The notes below the pieces were generated by a model. That model searched no databases. It was given only the letters and a program-made list of their open reading frames with translations, and had not been told where the DNA came from. Position numbers and translations under genes: made by a program. From Candidatus Howiella intestinavium (GTDB lineage Bacteria > Bacillota > Clostridia > Oscillospirales > Acutalibacteraceae), in the NCBI GenBank assembly GCA_904420585.1, contig CAJFVX010000024.1, forward strand, positions 78,387-142,386: a stretch of 64,000 nucleotides of DNA, written 5' to 3'. Position 1 is the stretch's first letter. Each line of letters begins with the position of its first letter. Shown here piece by piece: positions 42,717 through 51,020 of the stretch.

Positions 42717-44006
42717 CTATTCGGCCATGCGGCCGATGCAGACGCCGGCCTCTGCGCCGGTGATGGCCACCGGCCGGATTTGCCCGCACAGGGCGGCGGG
42801 ACCGGGGACGCGGACAAAGGTATAGTTGGGGGTGCAGCCCTCCAGAATCCCATCCTTGCAGGTTTCAAAAAGGACCGGACAAACCAATCCAACCTGGCTT
42901 GCAAGAAAACGGGTCTGTGCCCGCTCTGCCGCCTCCAGCATACGGCGGCTGCGGCTTTCTTTTTCCTGCCTGGATATCTGTCCATCCATCCGATCGGCTG
43001 CGGTGCCGCTCCGGCGGGAATAGGCGAAAACATGGGACTTGGCAAAGCCGATTTCCTCCACAAAGGCGGCCGACGCCGCAAAATCGGCTTCGGTTTCGCC
43101 GGGAAAGCCAACCATGACGTCGGTTGTAATGGCCGGGTTTGCAAACTGCCTGCGGATGCGGAGAACCAAATCTTTATAAAAGGCAGTATCATAATGGCGG
43201 TTCATGCGGCGCAGGGTGCCGTCGCATCCGGATTGGAGGGACAGGTGGAACTGCGGGCAGAACTTGGGCTGGGCGGCCATGCGGGACAGCATATAGTCGT
43301 CCATCTGGTCGGGCTCCAGGGAGCCTAAACGCACCCGCTCCACCCCGGTAACGCCGCAGACCGCCTCCACGGCGTCGGCCAGATTTTCTTCGCCGCCCTT
43401 TCCGTAGGCCGACAGATTGATGCCCACCAGCACAATTTCCTTGTATCCCGCCCCGGCCAGCCGCCGGGCCTCATCGCGGATATCCTCCAATCCCCGGGAG
43501 CGCACCCGCCCTCTTGCTGTGGGGATGATGCAGTAGGCGCAGTATCGGTCGCAGCCGTCCTCGATTTTCATAAAGGCCCGGGTGTGCTCCGAGAAGCGGG
43601 AAACCGGCGGTGTGGTAAAAGCCTCCCCCTTTTCGTGGGGAGCTATCTCCACAATCCGCTGACCGTCCAGCCGGTAGCGCCGCAGGGCGTCGGCCACCAG
43701 GGCGGCATCCCGGTTGCCCAGGATGATGTCCGCTTCGGGCAGGGCCTCCGCCTCGGCGGGGAAGGCCTGGGGCATACAGCCCACCAGCACGGTGATTGCC
43801 CGGGGGAGAAGCCGCCGGTATTTCCGCAGGATTTGGCGGGTTTTGCGGCTGCTTTCCGCCGTTACCGTACAGGAATTGAGCAGGAAGACATCCGGTTCTC
43901 CGTCGGCCTCCACAGCCGTATAGCCCTGGGCTTCCAGCATTTCGCGCATGGCTTCGGTTTCGTATTGATTGACCTTGCATCCAAGGGTATAAAAAGCGAT
44001 TTTCAT
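42717..44006 (-). CDS. mtaB: tRNA t6A37 methylthiotransferase
   Basis: 429 residues, a radical-SAM/two-cluster enzyme that converts t6A to ms2t6A at tRNA position 37. The N-terminal UPF0004 domain has three cluster cysteines ('TLGCKVNQYE', 'LNSCTVT', 'VGCMPQ'). The radical-SAM motif is 'CDRYCAYC', followed by 'LVGINLSAYGKG', 'LSLQSGCDGTLRRMNRHYDT' and 'VGFPGETEADF'. A C-terminal TRAM domain is short. The MtaB subgroup (not MiaB/RimO) is favoured by 'FYTLGCKVNQYET'. The start at 44006 drops 12 non-conserved residues. Confidence 0.92.
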   Translation of the reverse strand: MKIAFYTLGCKVNQYETEAMREMLEAQGYTAVEADGEPDVFLLNSCTVTAESSRKTRQILRKYRRLLPRAITVLVGCMPQAFPAEAEALPEADIILGNRDAALVADALRRYRLDGQRIVEIAPHEKGEAFTTPPVSRFSEHTRAFMKIEDGCDRYCAYCIIPTARGRVRSRGLEDIRDEARRLAGAGYKEIVLVGINLSAYGKGGEENLADAVEAVCGVTGVERVRLGSLEPDQMDDYMLSRMAAQPKFCPQFHLSLQSGCDGTLRRMNRHYDTAFYKDLVLRIRRQFANPAITTDVMVGFPGETEADFAASAAFVEEIGFAKSHVFAYSRRSGTAADRMDGQISRQEKESRSRRMLEAAERAQTRFLASQVGLVCPVLFETCKDGILEGCTPNYTFVRVPGPAALCGQIRPVAITGAEAGVCIGRMAE

Positions 44007-44143
44007 GAAAGGCCCCGCTTCCCGTAGATTATTGCTTCTCATTATATCAATTTCCCGCCCGCATGCCTACGGCTTTTTGCCGACTTTGGCGAAATTTCTA
44101 TATTTCCCCGGGAAAAAAGCGGATTATATTGGCGGGATTTATC

Positions 44144-44172
44144 TTGACGGGACCGATACGGGCTGGTATCAT
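44144..44172 (+). promoter_or_regulatory. Promoter of the Crh-like gene and ilvE
   Basis: -35 TTGACG (44144-44149), a 17-bp spacer and -10 TATCAT (44167-44172) with a preceding TGG (extended -10), 40 bases upstream of the start at 44212. Confidence 0.7.
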
Positions 44173-44211
44173 ATTTCTAATATAAAGGATGAATTGAAAA
44201 GAGGGAATAGA

Positions 44212-44445
44212 ATGACCAAAAAGATGCAGCTGGCCCGGATTGAGGATGTAAAAGCCTTTGTCCGGTTCGCCATGACCCGAGACTATGATATGGAGCTTTC
44301 CTCCGGCCGCTACGTGGTGGACGCCAAGTCTATAATGGGGATTTTCAGCCTGGACTTGACCCGGCCTATGGTTCTCACCGCCCACTGTGACGCGGACGCG
44401 GAACTGGATGCCGCCGTCGCCCCATATCTGTATACGGAAGAATAG
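44212..44445 (+). CDS. HPr-like protein lacking the catalytic histidine (Crh-like)
   Basis: 77 residues. The second half matches HPr around the regulatory serine: 'VDAKSIMGIFSLDLTRPM' aligns with the Ser46 region of HPr. The first half has 'FVRFAMTRDYDMEL' where the GLHARPA histidine motif should be, so no phosphotransfer is expected. It resembles Bacillus Crh, a catabolite co-repressor phosphorylated only on serine, though similar HPr-fold proteins of unknown role are common in Clostridia. GAGGGAATA precedes the ATG; ilvE is 41 bases downstream. Confidence 0.85.
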   Translation: MTKKMQLARIEDVKAFVRFAMTRDYDMELSSGRYVVDAKSIMGIFSLDLTRPMVLTAHCDADAELDAAVAPYLYTEE

Positions 44446-44486
44446 CCTGTTTGAATGGGCCATTGATAAAAAGGAGAGAGTGTAAC

Positions 44487-45551
44487 ATGGAAATCCGGAT
44501 TGAACGCACCACCGCGCCCAAGCAGAAGCCTGCCGACGAAAGCAAGCTGGGCTTCGGCAAGATCTTTACCGACCACATGTTTATCATGAACTACGACGAG
44601 GGCCAGGGCTGGCACGATGCCCGCATAGTACCCTATGGTCCCATTGTGCTGGACCCCAGCGCGTCGGTCTTCCACTATGCGCAGGAATGTTTTGAGGGCA
44701 TGAAGGCCTATCGCTGCGCCGACGGGCATATCCAGCTTTTCCGGCCGGACTGCAACGCCAAGCGCCTGCAGGATACCCATGAGCGCCTGTGCATCCCGAA
44801 AATCCCTGTGGAGGACTTTGTAGAGGCCGTCCGCGCCTTAGTGGACGTGGATAGGGACTGGGTGCCCCATATTGACGGCGCCTCCCTGTATATCCGGCCC
44901 TTTACCATTGCCACCATGCCCCAGCTGGGCGTGCACGCCTCCACCATGTATCAGTTTATCATCATCTGCTCTCCCTCGGGCGCTTACTACGCCGAGGGCA
45001 TCAATCCGGTTAAGATTTACGTGGAGAGCGAATATGTCCGCGCCTGTCCCGGCGGCACGGGCTATATCAAGTGCGGCGGCAACTACGCCGCCTCCATCGC
45101 GGCCGGCGAAAAGGCCGAGAAGCTGGGATACAGCCAGGTCCTCTGGCTGGACGGCGTGGAGCGGAAATACGTGGAAGAAGTGGGCAGCATGAACATCTTC
45201 TTCAAGATCGACGGCGAGATTTATACCGCCGCCTGCGTGGGCACGGTTCTGCCCGGCGTCACCCGCCGCAGCTGTATTGAACTGCTGAAGAGCTGGGGCT
45301 ATACCGTCCATGAGGGCAAGCTGGCCATTGCGGACGTTATGAAGGCCGCGGCCGACGGCAAGCTGGAAGAGGTTTTCGGTACGGGCACCGCCGCCGTGGT
45401 CAGCCCGGTCAAGCAGCTGGATTACGAGGATCAGAGCGCCCTTATCGGCGACGGGAAAATCGGCCCTGTAACCCAGCGGCTCTATGATGAACTGACCGGC
45501 ATCCAGTGGGGCCGCCTGCCCGATACCCACAATTGGACGGTGCGGGTGTAA
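44487..45551 (+). CDS. ilvE: Branched-chain amino acid aminotransferase
   Basis: 354 residues, PLP-dependent class IV. It interconverts Leu/Ile/Val and their 2-oxo acids with glutamate/2-oxoglutarate. It has 'FHYAQECFEGMKAYR', 'RPFTIAT', the PLP lysine Lys195 in 'GTGYIKCGGNYAAS', 'VLWLDGVERKYVEEVGSMNIFF', 'LPGVTRRSCIEL' and 'EVFGTGTAAVVSPV'. The length and motifs match the larger BCAT-II subgroup (mammalian-like). The ATG at 44487 has AAAAGGAGAG. Closed by a terminator. Confidence 0.95.
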   Translation: MEIRIERTTAPKQKPADESKLGFGKIFTDHMFIMNYDEGQGWHDARIVPYGPIVLDPSASVFHYAQECFEGMKAYRCADGHIQLFRPDCNAKRLQDTHERLCIPKIPVEDFVEAVRALVDVDRDWVPHIDGASLYIRPFTIATMPQLGVHASTMYQFIIICSPSGAYYAEGINPVKIYVESEYVRACPGGTGYIKCGGNYAASIAAGEKAEKLGYSQVLWLDGVERKYVEEVGSMNIFFKIDGEIYTAACVGTVLPGVTRRSCIELLKSWGYTVHEGKLAIADVMKAAADGKLEEVFGTGTAAVVSPVKQLDYEDQSALIGDGKIGPVTQRLYDELTGIQWGRLPDTHNWTVRV

Positions 45552-45580
45552 GCCGTTTGACAGAAAAATAGAGAATCAAT

Positions 45581-45626
45581 AACAGCCGTTTCCGGTAAGC
45601 TGCCGGAGGCGGCTGTTTTCTTTTTT
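45581..45626 (+). terminator. Terminator after ilvE
   Basis: Stem AACAGCCG...CGGCTGTT (45581-45588 with 45610-45617) with inner TCCGG/CCGGA pairs and a TTTTCTTTTTT tail. Confidence 0.88.
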
Positions 45627-45696
45627 CGGTTATACCGGGTCGTACAGGATACAATAAAAGCTGTATTTACAATTCGGCGGAAGGGGACGCGGAAAA

Positions 45697-47229
45697 ATGG
45701 AAAAAACAAGGAAACGGCGCCGCAGGCGTGGGATGTCCGGATTTTTAAACGGTGTGGAAAAGGTGGGGAATCGTCTGCCTCATCCCATTACCCTGTTTGC
45801 CATTTTGACCCTGGCGGTGATTCTGGCGTCCTTTTTTTGCAGCCTCTTTGGTCTGTCTGCCGACGGGGAAATGGGACATGTGGCGGTGCAGAGCCTGCTG
45901 AGCAGGGAAGGGCTCAGCTATATGCTGACGAATCTGGTGGGCAATTTCACCGGATTTGCGCCTCTGGGCGTGGTGCTGGTGACCATGCTGGGCGTGGGGT
46001 GCGCAGAGGGCAGCGGTCTTTTGTCCGCCGCTTTGAAAAAGCTGGTTTCGGTTACGCCGCGGGCCATAATCACACCTACGCTCGTTTTCCTGGGGGTCCT
46101 GTCCAATGTGGCGGCGGATGTGGGGTATGTGGTGCTCATCCCCTTAGGCGCCCTGGTTTTCCGGCTCTACGGCCGCCATCCCATGGCGGGGCTTGCCGCC
46201 GCCTTTGCCGGCGTGTCGGGCGGCTTCAGCGCCAACCTGCTCATCGGTGCGCTGGATCCCATGCTGGCCGGCATCAGCACCGAGGCGGCCGGGCTGGTGG
46301 ATGCCGGCTTCGTGGTTGCGCCGTCGGACAACTGGTATTTTATGATGGCCTCCACAGTGCTTATCGTATGCATCGGCACCCTGGTGACGGATAAAATCGT
46401 GGAGCCCCGGCTGTCCGCTGCCCAGGGGGAGACGGCGCCCGACACCGCCGCAGCTGCTCTTACGCCCCGGGAAAACAAGGCCCTTCTTTTTGCCGGTGTG
46501 ACCTTTTTGGTTCTGGCGGCAGCCCTCATCTGCGCCGCCCTGCCGCAGAATTCCTTTCTGCGCAACAGCGAAACCGGCAGCCTTATCCATGATTCGCCTC
46601 TGATAAACGGCCTGATTCCCCTGATTGCCCTGTTGTTTTTTATTCCCTCGGTAGTTTACGGCCGGATTGCCGGCACATACGAAGGGGAACGGGCGGTCTG
46701 CGGGCAGCTGGAAAAGAATATGGCGTCTATGGGGGCCTATATTGCCCTGACCTTTATGGCCGCTCAGCTGGTGGCGTTTTTTAACTACAGCAACCTGGGC
46801 GCCGTGCTGGCCATGAAGGGGGCCGCCTTCCTGGGCGCTGTGGATTTGCCCGGCCCGGTGCTCATGGCCGCCTTTGTCCTGTTTACGGCCCTTGTGAATC
46901 TGATTATGGGGTCGGCGTCGGCCAAATGGAACATTTTTGCGCCGGTATTTGTCCCCATGTTCATGCTGCTGGGGTATTCTCCCGCCCTGACCCAGGTGGC
47001 CTATCGCATCGGCGACTCCTGCACCAACATCATCACGCCGCTGATGTCCTATTTTCCCATGGTGGTGGTATTCGCCCGGCAGTATGATAAGCAGGCCGGC
47101 GTGGGGACTGTGGCGGCATCCATGCTGCCTTACAGTTTCTTCTTTCTCCTGGGCTGGACCGGGCTCTTGGCCCTGTGGATGGTCTTGGGCCTGCCGCTGG
47201 GCCCCGGCGCCGCAATGATGCTCTCCTGA
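45697..47229 (+). CDS. abgT: AbgT-family transporter
   Basis: 510 residues. A basic N-terminus (MEKTRKRRRRRG) precedes about eleven helices. Family motifs: 'VGNRLPHPITLFAILT', 'GFAPLGVVLVTMLGVGCAEGSGL', 'SNVAADVGYVVLIPLGALVF', 'GVSGGFSANLLIGALDPMLAGIST', 'NLIMGSASAKWNIFAPVFVPM', 'YRIGDSCTNIITPLMSYFP'. AbgT proteins import p-aminobenzoyl-glutamate and related dipeptides or export sulfonamides; which applies here is unknown. It stands alone between two terminators. Confidence 0.93.
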   Translation: MEKTRKRRRRRGMSGFLNGVEKVGNRLPHPITLFAILTLAVILASFFCSLFGLSADGEMGHVAVQSLLSREGLSYMLTNLVGNFTGFAPLGVVLVTMLGVGCAEGSGLLSAALKKLVSVTPRAIITPTLVFLGVLSNVAADVGYVVLIPLGALVFRLYGRHPMAGLAAAFAGVSGGFSANLLIGALDPMLAGISTEAAGLVDAGFVVAPSDNWYFMMASTVLIVCIGTLVTDKIVEPRLSAAQGETAPDTAAAALTPRENKALLFAGVTFLVLAAALICAALPQNSFLRNSETGSLIHDSPLINGLIPLIALLFFIPSVVYGRIAGTYEGERAVCGQLEKNMASMGAYIALTFMAAQLVAFFNYSNLGAVLAMKGAAFLGAVDLPGPVLMAAFVLFTALVNLIMGSASAKWNIFAPVFVPMFMLLGYSPALTQVAYRIGDSCTNIITPLMSYFPMVVVFARQYDKQAGVGTVAASMLPYSFFFLLGWTGLLALWMVLGLPLGPGAAMMLS

Positions 47230-47268
47230 TGAGCCTGCCTCGCCCGTCCTTCTTGAGCCATATACCAG

Positions 47269-47307
47269 AAAGCGCACGATTCCGCATGGAAACCGTGCGC
47301 TTTTTTG
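47269..47307 (+). terminator. Terminator after abgT
   Basis: A perfect 10-bp stem AAAGCGCACG/CGTGCGCTTT (47269-47278 with 47294-47303) followed by a six-T run. The following 200 bases up to the DUF3343 gene hold no supported gene. Confidence 0.9.
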
Positions 47308-47508
47308 TCATGCAGCAAAACAAAGAAGCCGCATCTCCCATGACGACGGGCTGGCGCCGGCGGTGCAAAATATCCGCCGGAAAGGTATGCCATGTTGCCC
47401 ATGGTCCGCATAAGCTGGTAAAGGGAATTGCTGCGGTCCTGCAAAACAGCCGACCCGGTGTGGGGCTGTTGCTCGCACTTTGTAGCAGCGGGAGAAAGGA
47501 GGCGGAAC

Positions 47509-47751
47509 ATGCAGCACTATCTATTTGTAATGGGTTCCATTACCCACGCCATCCGCGGCCGGGATATCCTGCGCGCAAAGGGGTACCGGGTATTTATGGA
47601 ACGCACGCCCAACCAGCTGGATCGCCTGGGCTGCAGCTACAGCCTGCATCTGACGGGGGATGCGGATGCGGCCCGGCAGATACTGGAGCAGGCCGGCATC
47701 CGGCCCAAGCAGGCTTTGGAAAAAACTTCACCCAACGGAAAGAGGGAATAA
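47509..47751 (+). CDS. DUF3343 protein (putative Se/S carrier)
   Basis: 80 residues. 'MQHYLFVMGSITHAIRGRDILRAKGYRVFMERTPNQLDRLGCSYSLHL' matches the DUF3343 family, small proteins usually paired with cysteine desulfurase-like enzymes and proposed to carry sulfur or selenium. The conserved cysteine is in 'RLGCSYSL' (Cys42). AGAAAGGAGG precedes the ATG at 47509. Only three bases separate it from the desulfurase gene. Confidence 0.85.
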   Translation: MQHYLFVMGSITHAIRGRDILRAKGYRVFMERTPNQLDRLGCSYSLHLTGDADAARQILEQAGIRPKQALEKTSPNGKRE

Positions 47752-47754
47752 GAA

Positions 47755-48915
47755 ATGATATATTTGGATAACGCGGCCACCACCAGCCCCAAACCCGCCG
47801 CCGTGCGGGAGGCGGTGGCCGGGGCCCTGCAGATGTACAGCGCCAATCCCGGCCGGAGCGGACATCAGATGTCCCTGTCCGCTGCTGAAGCCGTCTTCCG
47901 ATGCCGGCAGAAGGCGGCGGCGTTTTTTCACGCTCCCTCCGTGGAGCGGGTTGTTTTTACGCTGAACTGCACACAGGCCATCAATTTTGTGCTCAAGGGG
48001 ACATTGAAGCCGGGAGATCATGTGGTGACCTCTTCACTGGAGCACAATGCCGTTATGCGGCCGCTGGAAAAGCTTCGAAAGCAGGGGGTAGCCTACGATG
48101 TGGCGGAGGTCATTTTTGCGGACCCCGAGGCCACCCTGCGCTCTTTTATCCGGGCCATCCGTCCGCAGACCAAGCTTGTGATCTGCACCCATGCCTCCAA
48201 TGTGACCGGTACGGTCCTGCCTATCGGAGAAATCGGCCGGGCCTGCCGGGAGAGGGGGATTCTTTTTGCAGTGGACGCCGCCCAATCCGCCGGTATCCTG
48301 CCCATCGATATGCAGCAGATGTGCATTGATTTTCTCTGCGTGGCGGCGCATAAAGGGCTGTACGCTCCCATGGGGACAGGCCTGCTCATCTGTGGAGCCG
48401 ATTTAGGGGATACCCTTATCGAAGGGGGGACGGGAACCGATTCCGTCAATCTCCAGCAGCCTGTGGATATGCCCGAACGCCTGGAAAGCGGTACTATCAA
48501 TACACCTGGGATTGCAGGACTGGGGGCCGGGATTGATTTTGTGGAGAAAAAGGGTCTGGCCCGTATCTATTCTCACGAGCTGCGCATGGTCACGCGCCTG
48601 TACGACGCCATGGAGCAAATGCCGTCTGTGCGGCTGTATACAGGCCGGCCGGCCCAGGGGCTTTACGCTCCCGTGCTTAGCTTCAATGTGGCCGGCCTGT
48701 CCAGCCCGGAGACAGCGGCGCTGCTGGACAGAGAAGGCATAGCCGTCCGGGCGGGGCTGCACTGCGCCCCCTCCGCCCACAAGCGCATCGGCACGCTGGA
48801 TCAGGGGACGGTGCGGATTTGCCCGTCGGCATTCACATCCCCGGAAGAGGTAGGACAGGTAATCCAAATCCTCCGCCGGCTGGATGTCCGGCAGCGCAAG
48901 CAGGTAAACTATTGA
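47755..48915 (+). CDS. Cysteine desulfurase (class V aminotransferase)
   Basis: 386 residues, PLP-dependent. It has 'IYLDNAATTSPKP', 'FTLNCTQAINFVLKG', 'SLEHNAVMRPL', 'THASNVTGTVLPI', 'AVDAAQSAGILPIDM', the PLP lysine in 'VAAHKGLYAP', and the persulfide cysteine in 'VRAGLHCAPSAHKRIGT'. It mobilises sulfur from cysteine and passes it on. It belongs to the SufS/CsdA-like group found with DUF3343 in Clostridia rather than IscS. The cargo recipient is probably the DUF3343 protein (inference). Confidence 0.93.
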   Translation: MIYLDNAATTSPKPAAVREAVAGALQMYSANPGRSGHQMSLSAAEAVFRCRQKAAAFFHAPSVERVVFTLNCTQAINFVLKGTLKPGDHVVTSSLEHNAVMRPLEKLRKQGVAYDVAEVIFADPEATLRSFIRAIRPQTKLVICTHASNVTGTVLPIGEIGRACRERGILFAVDAAQSAGILPIDMQQMCIDFLCVAAHKGLYAPMGTGLLICGADLGDTLIEGGTGTDSVNLQQPVDMPERLESGTINTPGIAGLGAGIDFVEKKGLARIYSHELRMVTRLYDAMEQMPSVRLYTGRPAQGLYAPVLSFNVAGLSSPETAALLDREGIAVRAGLHCAPSAHKRIGTLDQGTVRICPSAFTSPEEVGQVIQILRRLDVRQRKQVNY

Positions 48916-48946
48916 TGCAATAGGCGGCTATTCGGCCGTATTGACG

Positions 48947-48985
48947 AAAAAGCGGATGCAGACCAACAGACGGCTTCCGCTTTTT
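48947..48985 (+). terminator. Terminator after the cysteine desulfurase
   Basis: A 10-bp stem AAAAAGCGGA/TCCGCTTTTT (48947-48956 with 48976-48985) ending in a T-run. Confidence 0.75.
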
Positions 48986-49126
48986 GTATGAAGAAAACCA
49001 CTCGCAGGGCGAGCGGTTCAAAAGAAGGCACAGCGGCGAAGCTGCAGATTCCCTATTTGCTTTGGTGCTATTTTGCCGCATATCTCAGCTTTGCCACATC
49101 TGCCTTAAACAGCTGAAAAAGATAGA

Positions 49127-49155
49127 AAAGAGGGCGCCTGCCGGCGCCCCCCTTT
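49127..49155 (-). terminator. Terminator for the AraC operon
   Basis: GGGCGCC/GGCGCCC (49132-49138 with 49143-49149) with a T-rich tail on the minus strand, 30 bases beyond the stop of the small membrane protein gene. Confidence 0.7.
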
Positions 49156-49184
49156 GCATAAAGACCAGGATATAGACAAGAAAA

Positions 49185-49667
49185 TTATGGCACTAACCGC
49201 TCCATAATATACATAGTCTGCATGCTGCAGTCGTAGAGCAGCACAATTTGCGCATCACTGTCTTCTTTTTTCATGGAGAACCCAATAAAAGTATCGCTGA
49301 CAACCGGCCGTTTTTCCTCTACGACGGCGCGGTTGGCTTCGGAGATAAAACCGCACTGCAAATAAGCATCGGTTAGGGTATTGAAATCCTCCCCTGTGCC
49401 GGCAGAGGCGTATTCCCACTGCTCCAGAAGATTTGCTATATCTTTTTGGTATACCAACCGCGCAAACAGATAGCCGCCGTCCCCGCCGGTGTCTGTTGCC
49501 TCCAGCTTTTCAAACCCGTCGGGCAGGCCGCCGTTCCAACGCTGGCTGATGCCCTGGCTCAGCTCATCCTCGCTGACCCGGACGGCCGTCTGCCGCTGCC
49601 AGATAGAAAAACCGATAAGCAGTACCGCAATCACCCCAAAGACAATCCAAAAAGAATACTTTTTCAT
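49185..49667 (-). CDS. Small membrane-anchored protein of unknown function
   Basis: 160 residues. One N-terminal transmembrane segment (residues 6-22, 'FWIVFGVIAVLLIGFSI') is followed by an acidic extracytoplasmic domain with two cysteines ('LQCGFI', 'LYDCSM'). No signal-peptidase lipobox. I do not recognise a family. It lies 18 bases downstream of the double-AraC regulator on the same strand, so it is probably co-transcribed and may be a sensor or target linked to it (inference). Confidence 0.75.
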   Translation of the reverse strand: MKKYSFWIVFGVIAVLLIGFSIWQRQTAVRVSEDELSQGISQRWNGGLPDGFEKLEATDTGGDGGYLFARLVYQKDIANLLEQWEYASAGTGEDFNTLTDAYLQCGFISEANRAVVEEKRPVVSDTFIGFSMKKEDSDAQIVLLYDCSMQTMYIMERLVP

Positions 49668-49685
49668 GTCCCGCTCTCCGTCCTC

Positions 49686-50924
49686 CTATGCCTGCCCGTC
49701 CCGGGCCGCCGCACCGCCGGATTTGCGGTACTCCCCCGGGGATACGCCGCGCAGCTTTTTAAATACCCGCTGGAAGGTTTCAACCGAGTTAAAGCCAACC
49801 TGGAAGCCGATTTGCCCTACCGGCAACTCCGTTGTGACAAGCAGGTTTGTGGCATGGTAAATCCGGATTTCATGCAGCAGCTCCACAAAACTCTCCCCCG
49901 TCTGGGCCTTGAGCAGGTCGCTGAGGTAGTTTTCGTTGTAGTGATAGGCCTTAGCCACATCCTGCATGGTAATATCCTCGGCATAATGGCGGTGGATATA
50001 GTAAATAATTTTGGCGTCGATAAAGGCCGGATACATCATGCGCTCTGCAACCGGCTGATGGCCCTTGCGGTAGTTGGCAGGGGAGGTGCCCTTCATGCTT
50101 TTGAAGATTCGGCTGAAGGTTTCCTCTGTGGCGTAGCCAACCGATTTGGCAATTTGAGAAATTGTGGTTTTATGGTAAATCAGCATGGCGCAGGCATTCC
50201 GGATGCGGGTTTCGGTCAGAATGACGTCAAACTGCAGCCCCACATACTGCTCCAAAAGCTTTTGCAGCTTTTGGGCGGAAAGATGAAAATGCCGGGCGAC
50301 GCTGTCCAGAGTCAGCTCCTCGGAAAAGTGCAGATGGATGTATTCCACCGCCTCCCAGGCCGTTTGTTCTTCATCCTTGGCACGGCCTGGCATCTGTGCG
50401 GCGCCGCTGCCGCCGGCGTCCTGTCTGCAGCGGTCAAAAAGAATGAGAATTTGGGATATACCGGCCCGCAGGGCCGCGTCCCGCCAGGGGCGGTTGGCCG
50501 CATATTCCTCCAGCAGCTTGCGGAAGTATCCCGTCATTTGCTGAGCGGTTTCGCCCTCCAGGAAAACATAGGGGGAAGCGTGCAGATGCCGGAAAGCCAA
50601 ATCCCGCAGATCGGAAAAGGGGCTGGTGGGCTCTAAAAACAGTTCCACATCAAAGCAGCATTTGATGATTTCCAGGGAACCGCCAGCATCGGGGCGCAGG
50701 TCATGGCTGTGCCAGGGGAAGAGGATGCTGAGGTTGCCCGGCCGCAGGGGATGGGAAACGCCGTTAAGGGTCTCCTGGCCGCTGCCTGCTACGGTCATCT
50801 GCATTTCCACAAAGTCATGCCGGTGCAGGCCGATGTCATAAGGAACCACATCGTAGCTGACGTAATAGGGCGCGGAAATGCCAAAGCAATTATGGGATTT
50901 CAGCAGATAGGGAATTTCCTGCAT
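49686..50924 (-). CDS. AraC-family regulator with two DNA-binding domains
   Basis: 412 residues. The N-terminal cupin-like effector domain (about 15-110) has 'HRHDFVEMQMTVAGSG' and 'LSILFPWHSHDL'. Two complete AraC HTH units follow: residues 190-287 ('ELTLDSVARHFHLSAQKLQKLL...ISQIAKSVGYATEETFSRIFKSMKGTSPANYRK') and 303-401 ('DITMQDVAKAYHYNENYLSDLL...VGQIGFQVGFNSVETFQRVFKKLRGVSPGEYRK'). Both keep the GY/GF..ETF.R.FK signature, so both may bind DNA. AraC proteins normally have one such unit and about 290 residues. The targets are unknown; the co-transcribed membrane protein gene is one candidate. Confidence 0.9.
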   Translation of the reverse strand: MQEIPYLLKSHNCFGISAPYYVSYDVVPYDIGLHRHDFVEMQMTVAGSGQETLNGVSHPLRPGNLSILFPWHSHDLRPDAGGSLEIIKCCFDVELFLEPTSPFSDLRDLAFRHLHASPYVFLEGETAQQMTGYFRKLLEEYAANRPWRDAALRAGISQILILFDRCRQDAGGSGAAQMPGRAKDEEQTAWEAVEYIHLHFSEELTLDSVARHFHLSAQKLQKLLEQYVGLQFDVILTETRIRNACAMLIYHKTTISQIAKSVGYATEETFSRIFKSMKGTSPANYRKGHQPVAERMMYPAFIDAKIIYYIHRHYAEDITMQDVAKAYHYNENYLSDLLKAQTGESFVELLHEIRIYHATNLLVTTELPVGQIGFQVGFNSVETFQRVFKKLRGVSPGEYRKSGGAAARDGQA

Positions 50925-51020
50925 GGCAACGCCTCCTTAAGCCGGGTCCCTCTGCCCGGATGCGGATAAAAATATTTTTTGGCGGTCCTGTCTTCCTGCG
51001 CCGCTGTATCATGCAGCGGC

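Noticed and set aside
46144..47277. 377-residue minus-strand frame opposite abgT
   Set aside because: Antisense shadow of a transporter with intact family motifs.
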